DNA of 38,587 bases from Betaproteobacteria bacterium (GCA_016790765.1 JAEUMZ010000181.1:1-38587), one strand, 5' to 3'; shown: positions 16,242-25,563, numbered from the stretch's first letter. The notes: generated from the letters alone by a model not told the origin. A program made the numbers and translations.

Positions 16242-17753
16242 CTATGTCCCCGGCTGGATGTACGGCACCGTAGCGAACAGCTCGCGCTCGCGCCCACGCG
16301 GATCCTCGACCACGCGCGATTCGCGGTCGAACACCATGGTCTTGCGCGCCGGCAAATCGTAAGCCGGCCAGCCCGGGTCGCCGGTTTTCGCGAAACGCAG
16401 GAACACGTCCATCATCGTGTCGCTCAAGGCGCGTTTCGCGGATGACATGTCCGGCGCCGTGCCGAACGCCAGGCCGATGTCGTCGGTGTGCATGGCGTTG
16501 TCGAAATCGAGTTGATAGACGTAGGCCGGCACGCCGGCCCGGGCGCGCTCCTCGGCCTCGATGATCTGCCCACGCCAGCTGCGCCCCGCCGTCGTGGCGC
16601 GGATGAACACCTCGGCGGGACTCGCATTCGGAAACCACTCGCGATAGCGCTCGATGACGTGCTCCGGGGCGATGTCGACGCGCAGTTCGGGCCCCAGCCG
16701 CTCGGCGAGATTGGTCCAGTCGAGGCCCTGGAACACGCGGTGACTGGATGGAAAAAACGCGCGCGTTTCGGCCACCGTGTTGCCCAGCATCATCGGAATC
16801 GACCGGCCGAGCGGGTGCGCATCCGGATAAAACGGGTGGCGGGTCAGCGTCCGCCCGTCGAGGACCGGACCGAAGTAGACGCCCCCGCCGAGGATGGGAT
16901 CCACGGCGTCCAGCGCCTCGACCAGTTTTTCAATGGGCGCAGCGACCGGGTCGCGCGACAGCTTCGCGAGGTACGCTTGCGCACGGCGCGTGGCGTTCAG
17001 CGGGCCGGACGCGGTGACCTGCTGCCCGCTCATGGTAATGGCGCGGTGGAACAGGCCCTGCGCCGCCGGCATGGCCATCAGCGTGGCAATCTTGGCGCCG
17101 CCACCCGACTGGCCGAACAGCGTGACCTGGCGCGGGTCTCCACCAAAGGCCGCGATGTTGTCGCGGATCCATTGCAGCGCCAGCACCAGGTCGAGCTGGC
17201 CCGCATTGCCGCTGTCCGGAAAACGCGCATCGAGGCGGCCGAGCGAGAGATAGCCGAAGGCATTGAGCCGGTGCGTGAGCGTCACCACCACCACGTCGCC
17301 GCGCGCGGCCAGCTTCGCGCCCTCCGACCAGGCCTCGTTGCCGCTGCCGGTGTGGTAGGCGCCGCCGTGGATGTAAACCATCACGGGCCGCCGCGCGCGC
17401 GGATCGATCGACGGCGTCCACAGGTTGAGGCGCAGGCAATCCTCGCCCTGCGTGCCGGGCAACTTGCCGCGCTGTGGGCTGACGGGGCCATGGGTCCAGG
17501 CGCGAACGGCGTCGGCTTCGCGTCTTGCCGCAACGGGCGGGCGAAAGCGCGTGGCGGCCGTGTCCTGGCCGTAGCGAATCCCAAGAAAACGACCAACGCC
17601 ATCGATGTGCGCGCCGAGAAAGCGACCGGCCGGCGCATCGGCGAGCGGCCCGGCGCCTGACGCGTGGACAAGCGGGAAGCGCGACACCAGCGGCACCGCC
17701 AGCGCCGCACCCAGGAAAGTGCGGCGGCGCGCGCGCAGGTCAGCGGCGCACAT
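16242..17753 (-). CDS. carboxylesterase type B, exported
   Basis: A 503-aa alpha/beta hydrolase of the carboxylesterase B family (PF00135). Motifs: PVMVYIHGGAYHTGSG (oxyanion hole), EDCLRLNLWTP, the nucleophile elbow FGQSGGGAK, an acidic residue in NTVAETRAFF, and His in DFDNAMHTDDI. The N-terminus RARRRTFLGAALAVPLVS looks like a twin-arginine export signal (RRxFLG). As the fourth gene of the kduI operon, its ATG lies 14 bases before the end of kdgK, so it is translationally coupled. It is therefore probably an accessory pectin esterase (removing acetyl, methyl or feruloyl groups); that substrate is inference from position. No obvious terminator follows, but hairpin repeats lie just beyond the stop. 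Confidence 0.85.
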   Translation of the reverse strand: MCAADLRARRRTFLGAALAVPLVSRFPLVHASGAGPLADAPAGRFLGAHIDGVGRFLGIRYGQDTAATRFRPPVAARREADAVRAWTHGPVSPQRGKLPGTQGEDCLRLNLWTPSIDPRARRPVMVYIHGGAYHTGSGNEAWSEGAKLAARGDVVVVTLTHRLNAFGYLSLGRLDARFPDSGNAGQLDLVLALQWIRDNIAAFGGDPRQVTLFGQSGGGAKIATLMAMPAAQGLFHRAITMSGQQVTASGPLNATRRAQAYLAKLSRDPVAAPIEKLVEALDAVDPILGGGVYFGPVLDGRTLTRHPFYPDAHPLGRSIPMMLGNTVAETRAFFPSSHRVFQGLDWTNLAERLGPELRVDIAPEHVIERYREWFPNASPAEVFIRATTAGRSWRGQIIEAEERARAGVPAYVYQLDFDNAMHTDDIGLAFGTAPDMSSAKRALSDTMMDVFLRFAKTGDPGWPAYDLPARKTMVFDRESRVVEDPRGRERELFATVPYIQPGT

Positions 17754-18750
17754 CCAATCCGCCCTCGTGAAAGGCAGCGATATCGGCCTCGCGGAACACG
17801 CTCGCGTCGCCCGGCAGCGTGTGCTTGAGACAGGTCAGCGCCAGCCCCGTGCGCGCCAACTCGTCTGCAGTACCGCCCTTGAGCCACGCGTGCAACACAC
17901 CGGCGGCGAACGCATCCCCGGCGCCGATGCGATCGACAATGCCGGTCACGCGAACGGCGGGCGTCTGTGCAAAGCCGTCGCGCAGATCCACGCGCGCGGC
18001 GATGCGATGGCAATCCGCGTCCTCGATGTCGCGTGCCGTGGAGGCCATCAGCTTCAGGCGCGGGAACGCGGCGAATGCGGCATCCGCGGCCTCGCGCCGG
18101 CGGGACTCGCCCTCGCCGCCAAACGACCGGCCCAGCACCAGCGACAAGTCGCGGTGATTGCCGAACAGCAGGTCGGCGTGATCGATCAAGTCGCGCAGGA
18201 TCGGTGCCGGCGTGCTGTCCCAGGCGCTCCACAGCTGCGCGCGGTAGTTGCCGTCGAAGGACACCGGCACGCCCAGCGCGCGTGCAGCGCGCACGGCCTG
18301 GCGCGCAACCTCGACCGACGCGGGACCGAGCGCCGGGACGATGCCGGACAAGTGGAACAGGGCCGCGCCGTGCAGCAAAGCATCCCAATCGAAGTCGCCG
18401 GACTTGGCGCGCGCAAAGCTCGACGCAGTGCGGTCATAGACGATTTCCGATGCGCGCGACCCGGCGCCGGTGGTCATGAAGTACAGCCCCATGCGACCGG
18501 GCAGCGTGCGCACGCCGGCGCAATCGACGCCGCGCGCACGGAGGGCCGCGACCGCACCGCGGCCGAGCGCATTGTCGGGCACTGCACTGACCATCGCGCA
18601 ATCACGGCCCAGCGAACTCAGGCCGATGGCGACGTTGGCCTCCGCACCGCCCACATGGACCTGCAGCACGCCCGACTGCAACAGCAGCTCACGCCCCGGC
18701 GCGTTCAAGCGCAGCAGCAGTTCACCAAAGCAGACGATTCGGCCGCTCAT
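17740..18750 (-). CDS. kdgK: 2-keto-3-deoxygluconate kinase
   Basis: A 336-aa PfkB-family sugar kinase. The N-terminal GELLLRL and VGGAEANVAIGLSSLG form the sugar-binding part, and the C-terminal GAGDAFAAGVLHA is the anion hole with the catalytic Asp. It should phosphorylate 2-keto-3-deoxy-D-gluconate, made by KduD, to KDPG, which an aldolase (not in this window) splits to pyruvate and glyceraldehyde 3-phosphate. The start at 18750 was chosen because MSGRIVCFGE begins the domain; longer versions run back into kduD. It follows kduD by 14 bases and overlaps the esterase gene by 14 bases. PfkB members differ in substrate, but the position directly behind kduI and kduD makes KDG by far the most likely. 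Confidence 0.88.
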   Translation of the reverse strand: MSGRIVCFGELLLRLNAPGRELLLQSGVLQVHVGGAEANVAIGLSSLGRDCAMVSAVPDNALGRGAVAALRARGVDCAGVRTLPGRMGLYFMTTGAGSRASEIVYDRTASSFARAKSGDFDWDALLHGAALFHLSGIVPALGPASVEVARQAVRAARALGVPVSFDGNYRAQLWSAWDSTPAPILRDLIDHADLLFGNHRDLSLVLGRSFGGEGESRRREAADAAFAAFPRLKLMASTARDIEDADCHRIAARVDLRDGFAQTPAVRVTGIVDRIGAGDAFAAGVLHAWLKGGTADELARTGLALTCLKHTLPGDASVFREADIAAFHEGGLDVRR

Positions 18751-18764
18751 GGAGGCAATCCGCC

Positions 18765-19517
18765 TTACCGGCCCAACCAGCCGCCATCGACCGGCAGCAC
18801 ATGGCCATGCACGTAGTCGGACGCGCGCGAGGCCAGGAACACGGCTGCACCGCCGATATCGGACGGTGCGCCCCAACGCCCGGCCGGGATGCGCTCGAGA
18901 ATTTGGCGACTTCTGACCGGGTCGGCGCGCAGCGCCTCGGTGTTGTTGGTTTCGATATAGCCGGGCGCGATGGCATTGACGTTGATGCCCTTGGCCGACC
19001 ATTCGTTGGCCATCGCCTTGGTCAACCCGGCCACGCCGCTCTTGGCGGCCGTGTAGGCCGGCACGCGGATGCCGCCCTGGAACGACAGCAGCGAGGCGAT
19101 GTGGATGATCTTGCCGCGGCCCTTGCCGATCATTCCCCTGGCCACCGCTTGCGAGAGGAAAAACAGGGTCTTGAGATTGGTGTCGACCACGGCGTCCCAG
19201 TCGGCTTCGCTGAATTCCACCGCGTCGGCGCGCCGGATGATGCCCGCGTTGTTGACCAGGATGTCGATGCCGCCGAGTTGCGACTCCGCTTGGGAGACCA
19301 CCTGCGCGATCGGCGCGGTGCTCGACAAGTCCGCTGCGATGTTGATGGCGCGGCGGCCGAGGGCCTGCACCTGCCCGATCGTTTCCGTGGCCGGGGTACG
19401 GCCCACCGCGGCGATGTCGGCGCCTGCCTGCGCCAGCGCCAGCGCAATCGCCTGGCCGATGCCGGTGTTGGCGCCGGTGATGACCGCGACTTGGCCGGAA
19501 AGGTCGAACGGGTTCAT
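18765..19517 (-). CDS. kduD: 2-keto-3-deoxy-D-gluconate dehydrogenase (KduD-type SDR)
   Basis: A 250-aa short-chain dehydrogenase: TGANTGIG coenzyme loop at residues 15-22, NNAG, and the active-site YTAAK with a preceding Ser. KduD reduces 2,5-diketo-3-deoxygluconate (the product of KduI) to 2-keto-3-deoxygluconate with NAD(P)H. The length and the start [15 protein letters not shown] are typical of KduD. Its ATG overlaps the stop of kduI (ATGA at 19514-19517), so the two are translationally coupled. Classic classical-SDR features alone would not fix the substrate; the neighbouring kduI and kdgK do. Confidence 0.92.
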   Translation of the reverse strand: MNPFDLSGQVAVITGANTGIGQAIALALAQAGADIAAVGRTPATETIGQVQALGRRAINIAADLSSTAPIAQVVSQAESQLGGIDILVNNAGIIRRADAVEFSEADWDAVVDTNLKTLFFLSQAVARGMIGKGRGKIIHIASLLSFQGGIRVPAYTAAKSGVAGLTKAMANEWSAKGINVNAIAPGYIETNNTEALRADPVRSRQILERIPAGRWGAPSDIGGAAVFLASRASDYVHGHVLPVDGGWLGR

Positions 19518-20347
19518 TTGAGCTGGCAGATGTCGAGCACGTTCATGTCCGTGTAGTCGAGGTTCTCCCCGCCCATGGCCCAGATGAAGGCATACGACTT
19601 GGTGCCCGTCCCCATGTGGATCGACCACGGGGGCGAGATGATGCCCTCCTCGTTCGCGGTGACGATGTGGCGCATCGCTTCCGGCCGGCCCATGTAGTGG
19701 AACACGCGGTCATTCTCGCCCAGGCCAAAGTAGAAATACACCTCGCTGCGCCGGTCATGCAGATGCGGCGGCATGGTGTTCCACACGCTGCCCTTTTCCA
19801 GGATCGTGAGGCCCAGCAGCAACTGCGAACTCTCGCACACGCCGGGAATGACCAGCTGGTAGATGGTGCGCTTGTTCGACGTTTCCAGGTCGCCGCGCAC
19901 CAGCGGGATCGCCTCGGCGATCGAGATCTTCTTCAGCGCGCAGACCTTGTGCGCCGGAAGCGACGTCAAATAGAAACGCGCGCCGTCGCCCTCGAAGCTG
20001 ACCGCCTTCGACCCCATCGGAACATAGAGGCAGTCGCGCGATTCCAGCTCGAAGCGCGTGCCGTCCACCGTCACCGTGCCCTTGGTGCCGACGTTGACCA
20101 CCGCCATTTCACGGCGCTCCAGGAAGGGCTTGCCCGCCGCGCTGGCCGGTTCCGTTTGATCCGGCAGCTTGAGCGCGGTGCCGGCGGGCACCGCGCCGCC
20201 CAGCACGAAGCGCTCGTTGTGCGAGTACTGCAGATTCACCTTGCCGGATTCGAACAGGCCGGCCAGCAGGTAGCGCTCGCGCAATTGGTCGTTGGACACC
20301 CCGGCCATCATGTCCGGGTGGGTGGCTTGAAAAGTCTTGGTGAACAT
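19514..20347 (-). CDS. kduI: 5-keto-4-deoxyuronate isomerase
   Basis: A 277-aa cupin-type isomerase of the KduI family. It converts 5-keto-4-deoxyuronate (4-deoxy-L-threo-5-hexosulose uronate), released from unsaturated galacturonides, to 2,5-diketo-3-deoxygluconate. Zinc-binding residues are visible in [16 protein letters not shown] (two His and a Glu) and in the later WSIHMG (His). Length matches the family (about 278 aa). Start at 20347 follows GGAG. It is the first gene of the kduI-kduD-kdgK-esterase operon, whose promoter and operator lie at 20384-20412. Confidence 0.95.
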   Translation of the reverse strand: MFTKTFQATHPDMMAGVSNDQLRERYLLAGLFESGKVNLQYSHNERFVLGGAVPAGTALKLPDQTEPASAAGKPFLERREMAVVNVGTKGTVTVDGTRFELESRDCLYVPMGSKAVSFEGDGARFYLTSLPAHKVCALKKISIAEAIPLVRGDLETSNKRTIYQLVIPGVCESSQLLLGLTILEKGSVWNTMPPHLHDRRSEVYFYFGLGENDRVFHYMGRPEAMRHIVTANEEGIISPPWSIHMGTGTKSYAFIWAMGGENLDYTDMNVLDICQLK

Positions 20348-20383
20348 GCCGGTCTCCGTCAATCCTGCGCCATCGAAAGCGAA

Positions 20384-20412
20384 ATGGTAACCGGTGTCAG
20401 CCCTGCGCGCAA
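20384..20412 (-). promoter_or_regulatory. promoter and operator of the kduI operon
   Basis: On the minus strand TTGCGC (20407-20412), a 17-base spacer and TACCAT (20384-20389) precede the kduI ATG by 36 bases. The operator-like site GTAACCGGTGTCAG (20387-20400, plus-strand reading) covers most of the spacer and overlaps the -10 element. Confidence 0.7.
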
Positions 20413-20457
20413 GCAGCGCGGATTCCGGCGGGCACACGGCCGGCGTGCATGGCGTGC

Positions 20458-21543
20458 TCAGTCCTTGCGCGGCGGCGCCACCGACCCGCGGCGGATCAGG
20501 GTCGAGATGAACAGCGAAGGTTCGGTGACGTCTTCCGCGTGCGCGATGGTGCCGCTGATCAGCTTCAGCGCGGCCGAACGGCCCATGGCGACGATCGGCC
20601 AACGCACCGTGGTCAGCGGCGGCCACACGCGCGCGGCGATGGGGGTGTCGTCGAACCCGACGATCGACAGGTCGTCCGGCACGGCGAGGCCGCGTTCCCG
20701 GGCCGCAAACAGCACGCCGGCCGCCATCTCGTCGTTGCAGGCAAAGATCGCCGTGGGGCGCGGCGAGAGGTCCAGCAAGCTGTCGGTGGCTGAAATGCCC
20801 GACTCGAACGTGTACTGGCCGTCCGCCACCAGGCTACGGGGCAGCTTGATCCCCGCCTCTGCCAGCGCGGCCTCGAACCCTTCGCGCCGCTCGCGCGCCG
20901 AGCGGAAGCCGTGCGGCCCGGCCACCAGGCCGATGCGCGTATGGCCTTGGCTGATGAGGTAGCGCGTGGCCTCGGCCACCGCGTCGCGGTCATTGGACGC
21001 CACCATGTGGTCGGCATCGTCGAGGATGGCCGACCCCATGCGCACATAGCGGCAGCCGATCTCGTTGCACAAGGCCGCAAGCTGGCTGTTCTCGGAAATC
21101 GGCGGCAGGATCACCACGCCATAGAGGCGCTGGCGGGTCAGGAAGCTCCGCACATCGTCGAGCATGGTCGCCGACCCGCGGTCCACCGGCCGCACCACGA
21201 GTTCGAAATCGGTGTCGCGCAGCGCCTCGAGGATCCCCTGTTGCATGTTGAGGATCATCTGCGCGTTCGGATTGTCATGGATCAGCCCGATGAGGAAGTT
21301 GCGGCCCAGCGCCAGGGCGCGCGCCTGCGGATTGGGCACATAGCCGGTCTCGCGGATGACCTGCTCGACGCGCTCGCGGGTCTCCTCGTTGAGCAGCGGC
21401 GAGTTGTTGATGACGCGGCTGACCGTCTTCTTGGAGACGCCCGACAGCCGCGCGATGTCGTTGATCGTCGGTTTGGCCTGGACCCCGGCGGGCTCGCGGC
21501 GCGGCGCGGACTTGGCGGCTGGCTTGGAGGATGGTTTGGCCAT
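20458..21543 (-). CDS. LacI-family transcriptional regulator of the pectin locus
   Basis: A 361-aa protein with an N-terminal Lys/Ala/Pro-rich tail of about 24 residues, then a LacI helix-turn-helix ([20 protein letters not shown], residues 26-45) and hinge, and a periplasmic-binding-protein-like effector domain ([38 protein letters not shown]). It most probably represses the surrounding genes until a pectin breakdown intermediate binds. Ligand and polarity are inferred. Its own upstream region carries a weaker version of the shared site (21568-21581), suggesting autoregulation. The start at 21543 is preferred; a longer reading to 21609 would run through the promoter region. It is distinct in family from the IclR-type KdgR of enterobacteria. 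Confidence 0.9.
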   Translation of the reverse strand: MAKPSSKPAAKSAPRREPAGVQAKPTINDIARLSGVSKKTVSRVINNSPLLNEETRERVEQVIRETGYVPNPQARALALGRNFLIGLIHDNPNAQMILNMQQGILEALRDTDFELVVRPVDRGSATMLDDVRSFLTRQRLYGVVILPPISENSQLAALCNEIGCRYVRMGSAILDDADHMVASNDRDAVAEATRYLISQGHTRIGLVAGPHGFRSARERREGFEAALAEAGIKLPRSLVADGQYTFESGISATDSLLDLSPRPTAIFACNDEMAAGVLFAARERGLAVPDDLSIVGFDDTPIAARVWPPLTTVRWPIVAMGRSAALKLISGTIAHAEDVTEPSLFISTLIRRGSVAPPRKD

Positions 21544-21567
21544 GGCGGCATCATAGCAGGATGCAAA

Positions 21568-21581
21568 ATGATACCGCTTAC
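21568..21581 (-). promoter_or_regulatory. operator-like site in front of the LacI-family gene
   Basis: Minus-strand GTAAGCGGTATCAT, differing at two positions from the strongest copies. It lies 25 bases from the regulator's ATG and about 83 bases from the site in the divergent hydratase promoter. Confidence 0.6.
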
Positions 21582-21658
21582 CCTCAGCGCTCCCTGCGCA
21601 ACGCGGCAATGAACATCCGGTACCCCTCGCCTGGCGCGCCCGGCGTCGCTCGGTGCGC

Positions 21659-21685
21659 TTGCAAATGACACCGGTTTCCTATAAT
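21659..21685 (+). promoter_or_regulatory. promoter with embedded operator, hydratase-TRAP operon
   Basis: A perfect TATAAT -10 (21680-21685) follows TTGCAA (21659-21664) with a rather short 15-base spacer. The operator-like ATGACACCGGTTTC (21665-21678) fills the spacer completely. The GTG start of the hydratase is 38 bases downstream. Confidence 0.7.
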
Positions 21686-21723
21686 CTACAAGAAAGCCGC
21701 ATGACCCGACAAAGGCCCCCACT

Positions 21724-22593
21724 GTGTCGAACATCGACGTCGCGCCCAGCCTGACCCGCTTCCCGCCTTCGCCCGAGGCGCAGGGCATCGCCCGGCAATT
21801 CGTGGCAGCACGGCGCCGCGCCGAGGCGCTGCACGGCTTCCCGGGCGCGATCCCCGCCACGCTCGCAGATGCCTATCGCGTGCAGGATGCCGCCATTGCC
21901 GTGTTTGCCGACCCCATCGGGGGCTGGAAAGTCGGCCGCATCTTTCCGCCCCAGTCCGACCAGTACGGCGCCAATCGCCTGGCGGGCCCGATCTTCACGC
22001 CATCGATCAACCGCGCCAACACGGCGGGCGCGGCCGGCCGTATCTTTCCCGGCGGATTTGGCGCCGCAGAAGCCGAGTTGGTGCTGCACATCGGCCGACA
22101 GCCCCCGGCGGGCAAGCTGACCTACACGCTGGAAGAGGCCGCGGCGTTCATCGACCGCGTTCATGTCGGCATCGAGATCGCGAGTTCACCGCTGGCCACC
22201 ATCAATGCGCTGGGACCGCCGGTGATCATTTCCGATTTCGGCAACAACAACGGCCTGATCATCGGCCCGGAAATCCCGGACTGGCGCCATGCAGCCATTG
22301 ATCACATCCCGGTGCGCCTGACCATCGATGGCCAGCCCGCGGGACAAGGGACTGCGATGGCCTTTCCGGACGGCACGCTGGGCTCGGTGCGCTTCCTGTT
22401 GGAATTGATGGCGCGCCGCGGCATCGCGCTGGCACCGGGCACCTGGATCTCCAGCGGCGCGCTGACCGGCGTCCACGATGTAACCGCCGGGCAGCGCGTC
22501 GAGGCCTGGTACGGCCTCACGGGCACCGGGCAGGGGCCCCTGACCGTGGCCTGCAACATCGAGCATGCCCTGCCGGTTCCGGCCCCCGCATAA
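21724..22593 (+). CDS. 2-keto-4-pentenoate hydratase / fumarylacetoacetate hydrolase family protein
   Basis: A 289-aa protein of the FAH superfamily, MhpD-like branch. Visible are AYRVQDAAIA, GGWKVGR, the acidic metal-site segments AAEAELVLHIG and VHVGIEIASS, and the C-terminal ISSGALTGVHDV. Family members hydrate 2-keto-4-pentenoate-type dienols or dehydrate 2-keto-3-deoxy sugar acids. Being first in an operon with a TRAP transporter, under the same operator as the kdu genes, it probably acts on a uronate-derived 2-keto-3-deoxy acid and not on an aromatic meta-cleavage product; this is inference. It starts with GTG at 21724; no ATG in frame nearby fits. The stop is followed by 57 bases and the dctP-like gene. 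Confidence 0.8.
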   Translation: MSNIDVAPSLTRFPPSPEAQGIARQFVAARRRAEALHGFPGAIPATLADAYRVQDAAIAVFADPIGGWKVGRIFPPQSDQYGANRLAGPIFTPSINRANTAGAAGRIFPGGFGAAEAELVLHIGRQPPAGKLTYTLEEAAAFIDRVHVGIEIASSPLATINALGPPVIISDFGNNNGLIIGPEIPDWRHAAIDHIPVRLTIDGQPAGQGTAMAFPDGTLGSVRFLLELMARRGIALAPGTWISSGALTGVHDVTAGQRVEAWYGLTGTGQGPLTVACNIEHALPVPAPA

Positions 22594-22650
22594 TCGGCCA
22601 CGCAAGGGGCATTCGACCCCGTTCACGGACAATATCCAGAGGAGCGCAAC

Positions 22651-23688
22651 ATGAACATGGATCGCAATCCGGCTGCCGGCCGCGGCCGCGCCAGCACCTT
22701 CACTCGTGCACCGGCCCTGGTACGCATGGCCGGCGCCCTGGCCATGGCGCTGGTGGCCGCCGCGGCGCTTCCCGCACTGGCGCGCGACTTCCGCTCCGCG
22801 GAAGTGCACCCGGCGGACTATCCGACCACGCTGGCCGTCAAGCAGATGGGCAAGGCCTTGGCGGAGCAGACCAAGGGGCGCCTGGGCGTCAAGGTGTACC
22901 CCTCGGGCGCGCTGGGCACCGAGAAGGACAACATCGAGCAGCTCAAGATCGGCGGGCTGGACATGATGCGCATCTACACCGGCGCGCTGAACAGCGTGGT
23001 GCCGGAGACGATGGTCATCGCGCTGCCGTACGTGTTCCGCGACGTGGCGCACATGCGCCGCGTGCTCGACGGGCCGATCGGCGACGAGGTGCTCGCCGCC
23101 ATGGCCTCGCAGGGCCTGGTGGGCCTGGCGTTCTACGACGGCGGCACGCGCTCGGTGTACACCGCCAAGCGCCCGGTGAAGTCGCTGGCCGACATGAAGG
23201 GCCTCAAGGTGCGGGTGCCGCAGTCGGACCTGTTCGTGGCCATGATCCAGGCCATGGGCGCCAGCCCGACGCCGATGCCGCTGGGCGAGGTGTTCACGGC
23301 CATGAAGACCGGCATCGTCGACGGCGCGGAAAACAACGTGGTGTCGTTCGATGCCTCGCGCCACTTCGAGGCCGCGAAGTACTTCAACCTCACCGAGCAT
23401 TCGATGGCGCCGGACGTGCTGGTGTTTTCCAAGAAGATCTGGGACGCGCTTTCGAAGGAAGACCAGGCCCTGATTCGCAAGGCGGCCAAGGACTCGGTCA
23501 TCTACCAGCGCAAGCTGTGGGACGAGCGCGAAGGCAAGGCGCTCGCCAAGGTCAAGGCGGCCAAGGTCGAGATCGTGGCAACCGCCAATCGTGCCGAGTG
23601 GGTGGCCGCCATGAAGCCGGTGGTCGAGAAATTCGCGGCCACGCCGAAGCTCAAGGACCTGGTCCAGCGCATCAACGACAGCAAGTAG
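22651..23688 (+). CDS. TRAP transporter substrate-binding protein (DctP family)
   Basis: A 345-aa periplasmic solute-binding protein with a signal peptide ending near ALPALA-R (residue about 45). Family motifs include KQMGKALAEQTKGRL, VYPSGALGTEKDNIEQL, the conserved Arg region GLKVRVPQSD that binds the substrate carboxylate, and MPLGEVFTAMKTGIVDGAENN. It captures an organic acid and delivers it to the DctQM membrane pair. Within this locus the likely ligand is galacturonate or a short unsaturated galacturonide. GAGGAG lies about seven bases before the start, giving good translation. Second gene of the operon. Confidence 0.92.
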   Translation: MNMDRNPAAGRGRASTFTRAPALVRMAGALAMALVAAAALPALARDFRSAEVHPADYPTTLAVKQMGKALAEQTKGRLGVKVYPSGALGTEKDNIEQLKIGGLDMMRIYTGALNSVVPETMVIALPYVFRDVAHMRRVLDGPIGDEVLAAMASQGLVGLAFYDGGTRSVYTAKRPVKSLADMKGLKVRVPQSDLFVAMIQAMGASPTPMPLGEVFTAMKTGIVDGAENNVVSFDASRHFEAAKYFNLTEHSMAPDVLVFSKKIWDALSKEDQALIRKAAKDSVIYQRKLWDEREGKALAKVKAAKVEIVATANRAEWVAAMKPVVEKFAATPKLKDLVQRINDSK

Positions 23689-23694
23689 CCGGCC

Positions 23695-24186
23695 ATGATG
23701 CTGACCCGCTGCAATGCCCTGCTCGCGCGCATGTGCCTGATGGCGGCGGTTGCCGGCCTCGTCCTCATCGTCATCGTCGTAGCCTGGCAGGTGTTCGGGC
23801 GTTACGTGCTGGGCGACAGCCCGACCTGGACCGAGAGCCTCGCCCTGGTGCTGATCCTGTACGTGACGCTGATCGGTGCAGCCGTCGGCGTGCGCGATGC
23901 GGGACACCTGGGCATGGAGTCCTTGCTGGTGCTGGCGCCCGAGCGCATCCGCAGCAAGGTTGAGATGGTGATCCATGTCCTGGTCGGCGGTTTCGGCGCG
24001 GCCATGCTGTACAGCGCCTGGGTGCTGGGCGCCTCGGTGGCCGGCTACAAGATCGCCAACCTCGATTTGTCGGAAGCCGCTCGCTACGTGCCGCTGGGAC
24101 TTTCCGGCGCGCTGATCGTGTTGTTCTCGGTTGAGCACATCATCGCGCTGGCGCGCGGCCAGGACGTGGAGCCGGCATGGCACTGA
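23695..24186 (+). CDS. TRAP transporter small membrane subunit (DctQ family)
   Basis: A 163-aa inner-membrane protein with four predicted helices (about residues 13-35, 48-65, 88-112 and 128-150) and the typical WQVFGRYVLGDSPTWTESLA segment with EhR-like charged residues between helices one and two. It partners with the DctM channel protein below and the binding protein above. It begins six bases after the dctP stop and overlaps the dctM start by ten bases, so the three are tightly coupled. Confidence 0.9.
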   Translation: MMLTRCNALLARMCLMAAVAGLVLIVIVVAWQVFGRYVLGDSPTWTESLALVLILYVTLIGAAVGVRDAGHLGMESLLVLAPERIRSKVEMVIHVLVGGFGAAMLYSAWVLGASVAGYKIANLDLSEAARYVPLGLSGALIVLFSVEHIIALARGQDVEPAWH

Positions 24187-25460
24187 CCACCCTGTGCATC
24201 GCCTTTGTCATCCTGCTGCTGGCGGGCGTGCCGGTGGCGTTCGCCATCGGGCTGGCGTCGATCGCGGCGATCCTCGTCGAGGGCCTGCCGGTGGCGGTGT
24301 TGTTCCAGCAAATGATGTCCGGGATGAACATCTTCTCGTTCCTGGCCATCCCGTTCTTCATCTTGAGCGGTGAACTGATGCTGCACGGCGGCATCGCCGA
24401 CCGCATCGTCAACCTGGCGAGGAGCCTCGTGGGCCATGTGCGCGGCGGCCTGGGCATGTCCAACGTGGTGGCGTGCACCCTGTTCGGCGGCGTGTCGGGT
24501 TCGCCGGTGGCGGATGTCTCGGCCATGGGCTCGGTGATGATCCCGATGATGAAGAAGGAGGGCTATCACACCGACTACGCGGTGAATGTGACCACGCACG
24601 CCTCGCTGGTCGGCGCATTGATGCCCACCAGCCACAACATGATCATCTATTCGCTTGCCGCGGGCGGCACGGTGTCGATCGGCTCGCTGATCGCCGCCGG
24701 CGTGGTGCCGGCGATCGTGCTGACCCTTTCCATGCTGGTCGCCGCGTACCTTGTCGCGATCCAGCGCGGTTATCCGGCCGGCACCTTTCCCGGCCGCGCC
24801 GCCATCGGCCGCGCCGCCGTCGCCGCGATGCCGGGCCTGCTCATCATCGTCATCATCCTGGCCGGCATCCTCACCGGCGTATTCACGGCCACCGAATCCG
24901 CGGCCGTGGCGGTGGTGTATTCGCTGCTGTTGACCATGCTGGTGTACAAGAGCCTGACGCGCGAGAAGTTCGCCAAGGCTGCCGCCAAGGCGGTCAAGAC
25001 CACCGGCGTGGTGCTGCTGCTGATCGGCGTGTCGACCATGTTCCAGTACCTGATGGCGCTCTATTCGGTGGCAGACCTGGCGGGTGAGGCAATGTCCGCG
25101 ATCTCGACCAACCCGTGGGTCATCTTTCTGATGATCAACCTCATCCTGTTCCTGCTCGGCACCTTCATGGACATGGCCAGCACGATCCTGATCTGCACGC
25201 CGATCTTCCTGCCGATCGCGGAAAAGTTCGGCATGGACCCTGTGCAGTTCGGCATGGTGATGCTGATCAACTGCGCGCTGGGCCTCAACACGCCGCCGGT
25301 TGGTACCACGCAGTTCGTCGGCTGCGCCATCGGCGGGATTTCAGTCGGTGAAGTCATGCGCACCATCTGGCCGTTCTACACTGCGCTGGTGGCGGCGCTG
25401 CTGCTGGTGACCTACGTGCCGGCGTTCTCGATGTGGTTGCCGCAGTTGCTGCTGAAGTAA
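24177..25460 (+). CDS. TRAP transporter large permease (DctM family)
   Basis: A 427-aa inner-membrane permease with about twelve hydrophobic segments. Motifs typical of DctM are present: IPFFILSGELM, LFGGVSGSPVADVSAMGSVMIPMM, HASLVGALMPTSHNMIIYS and a GTFMDMASTILICTPIFLPI loop. It forms the sodium-driven translocation path of the TRAP system. Last gene of the hydratase-dctPQM operon; a REP-like palindrome (25469-25541) follows right after the stop and may end the transcript. Confidence 0.92.
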   Translation: MALTTLCIAFVILLLAGVPVAFAIGLASIAAILVEGLPVAVLFQQMMSGMNIFSFLAIPFFILSGELMLHGGIADRIVNLARSLVGHVRGGLGMSNVVACTLFGGVSGSPVADVSAMGSVMIPMMKKEGYHTDYAVNVTTHASLVGALMPTSHNMIIYSLAAGGTVSIGSLIAAGVVPAIVLTLSMLVAAYLVAIQRGYPAGTFPGRAAIGRAAVAAMPGLLIIVIILAGILTGVFTATESAAVAVVYSLLLTMLVYKSLTREKFAKAAAKAVKTTGVVLLLIGVSTMFQYLMALYSVADLAGEAMSAISTNPWVIFLMINLILFLLGTFMDMASTILICTPIFLPIAEKFGMDPVQFGMVMLINCALGLNTPPVGTTQFVGCAIGGISVGEVMRTIWPFYTALVAALLLVTYVPAFSMWLPQLLLK

Positions 25461-25468
25461 GACTCAGG

Positions 25469-25541
25469 CACCCACCTCTAGCACTGGCGCGGCGTTTCAG
25501 CCGATTTCGTGCCACGCGGCGCGCCAGTGCTTGAGTTTGAT
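25469..25541. repeat. REP-like palindrome, copy C
   Basis: The best-preserved member of the family: AGCACTGGCGCG and CGCGCCAGTGCT are perfect 12-bp inverted arms around a GGCGTTTCAGCCG centre. It sits between the convergent dctM and esterase genes, where it could act as a two-way terminator. Confidence 0.65.
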
Positions 25542-25563
25542 CTCGCGTGCACCCTGCGACGGC

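Noticed and set aside
20345..20360. Identical 16-base translation start regions for kduI and the formyltransferase-like gene (36938-36953)
   Set aside because: Sequence identity stops right after the Shine-Dalgarno region and the genes are unrelated; probably chance in GC-rich leaders.
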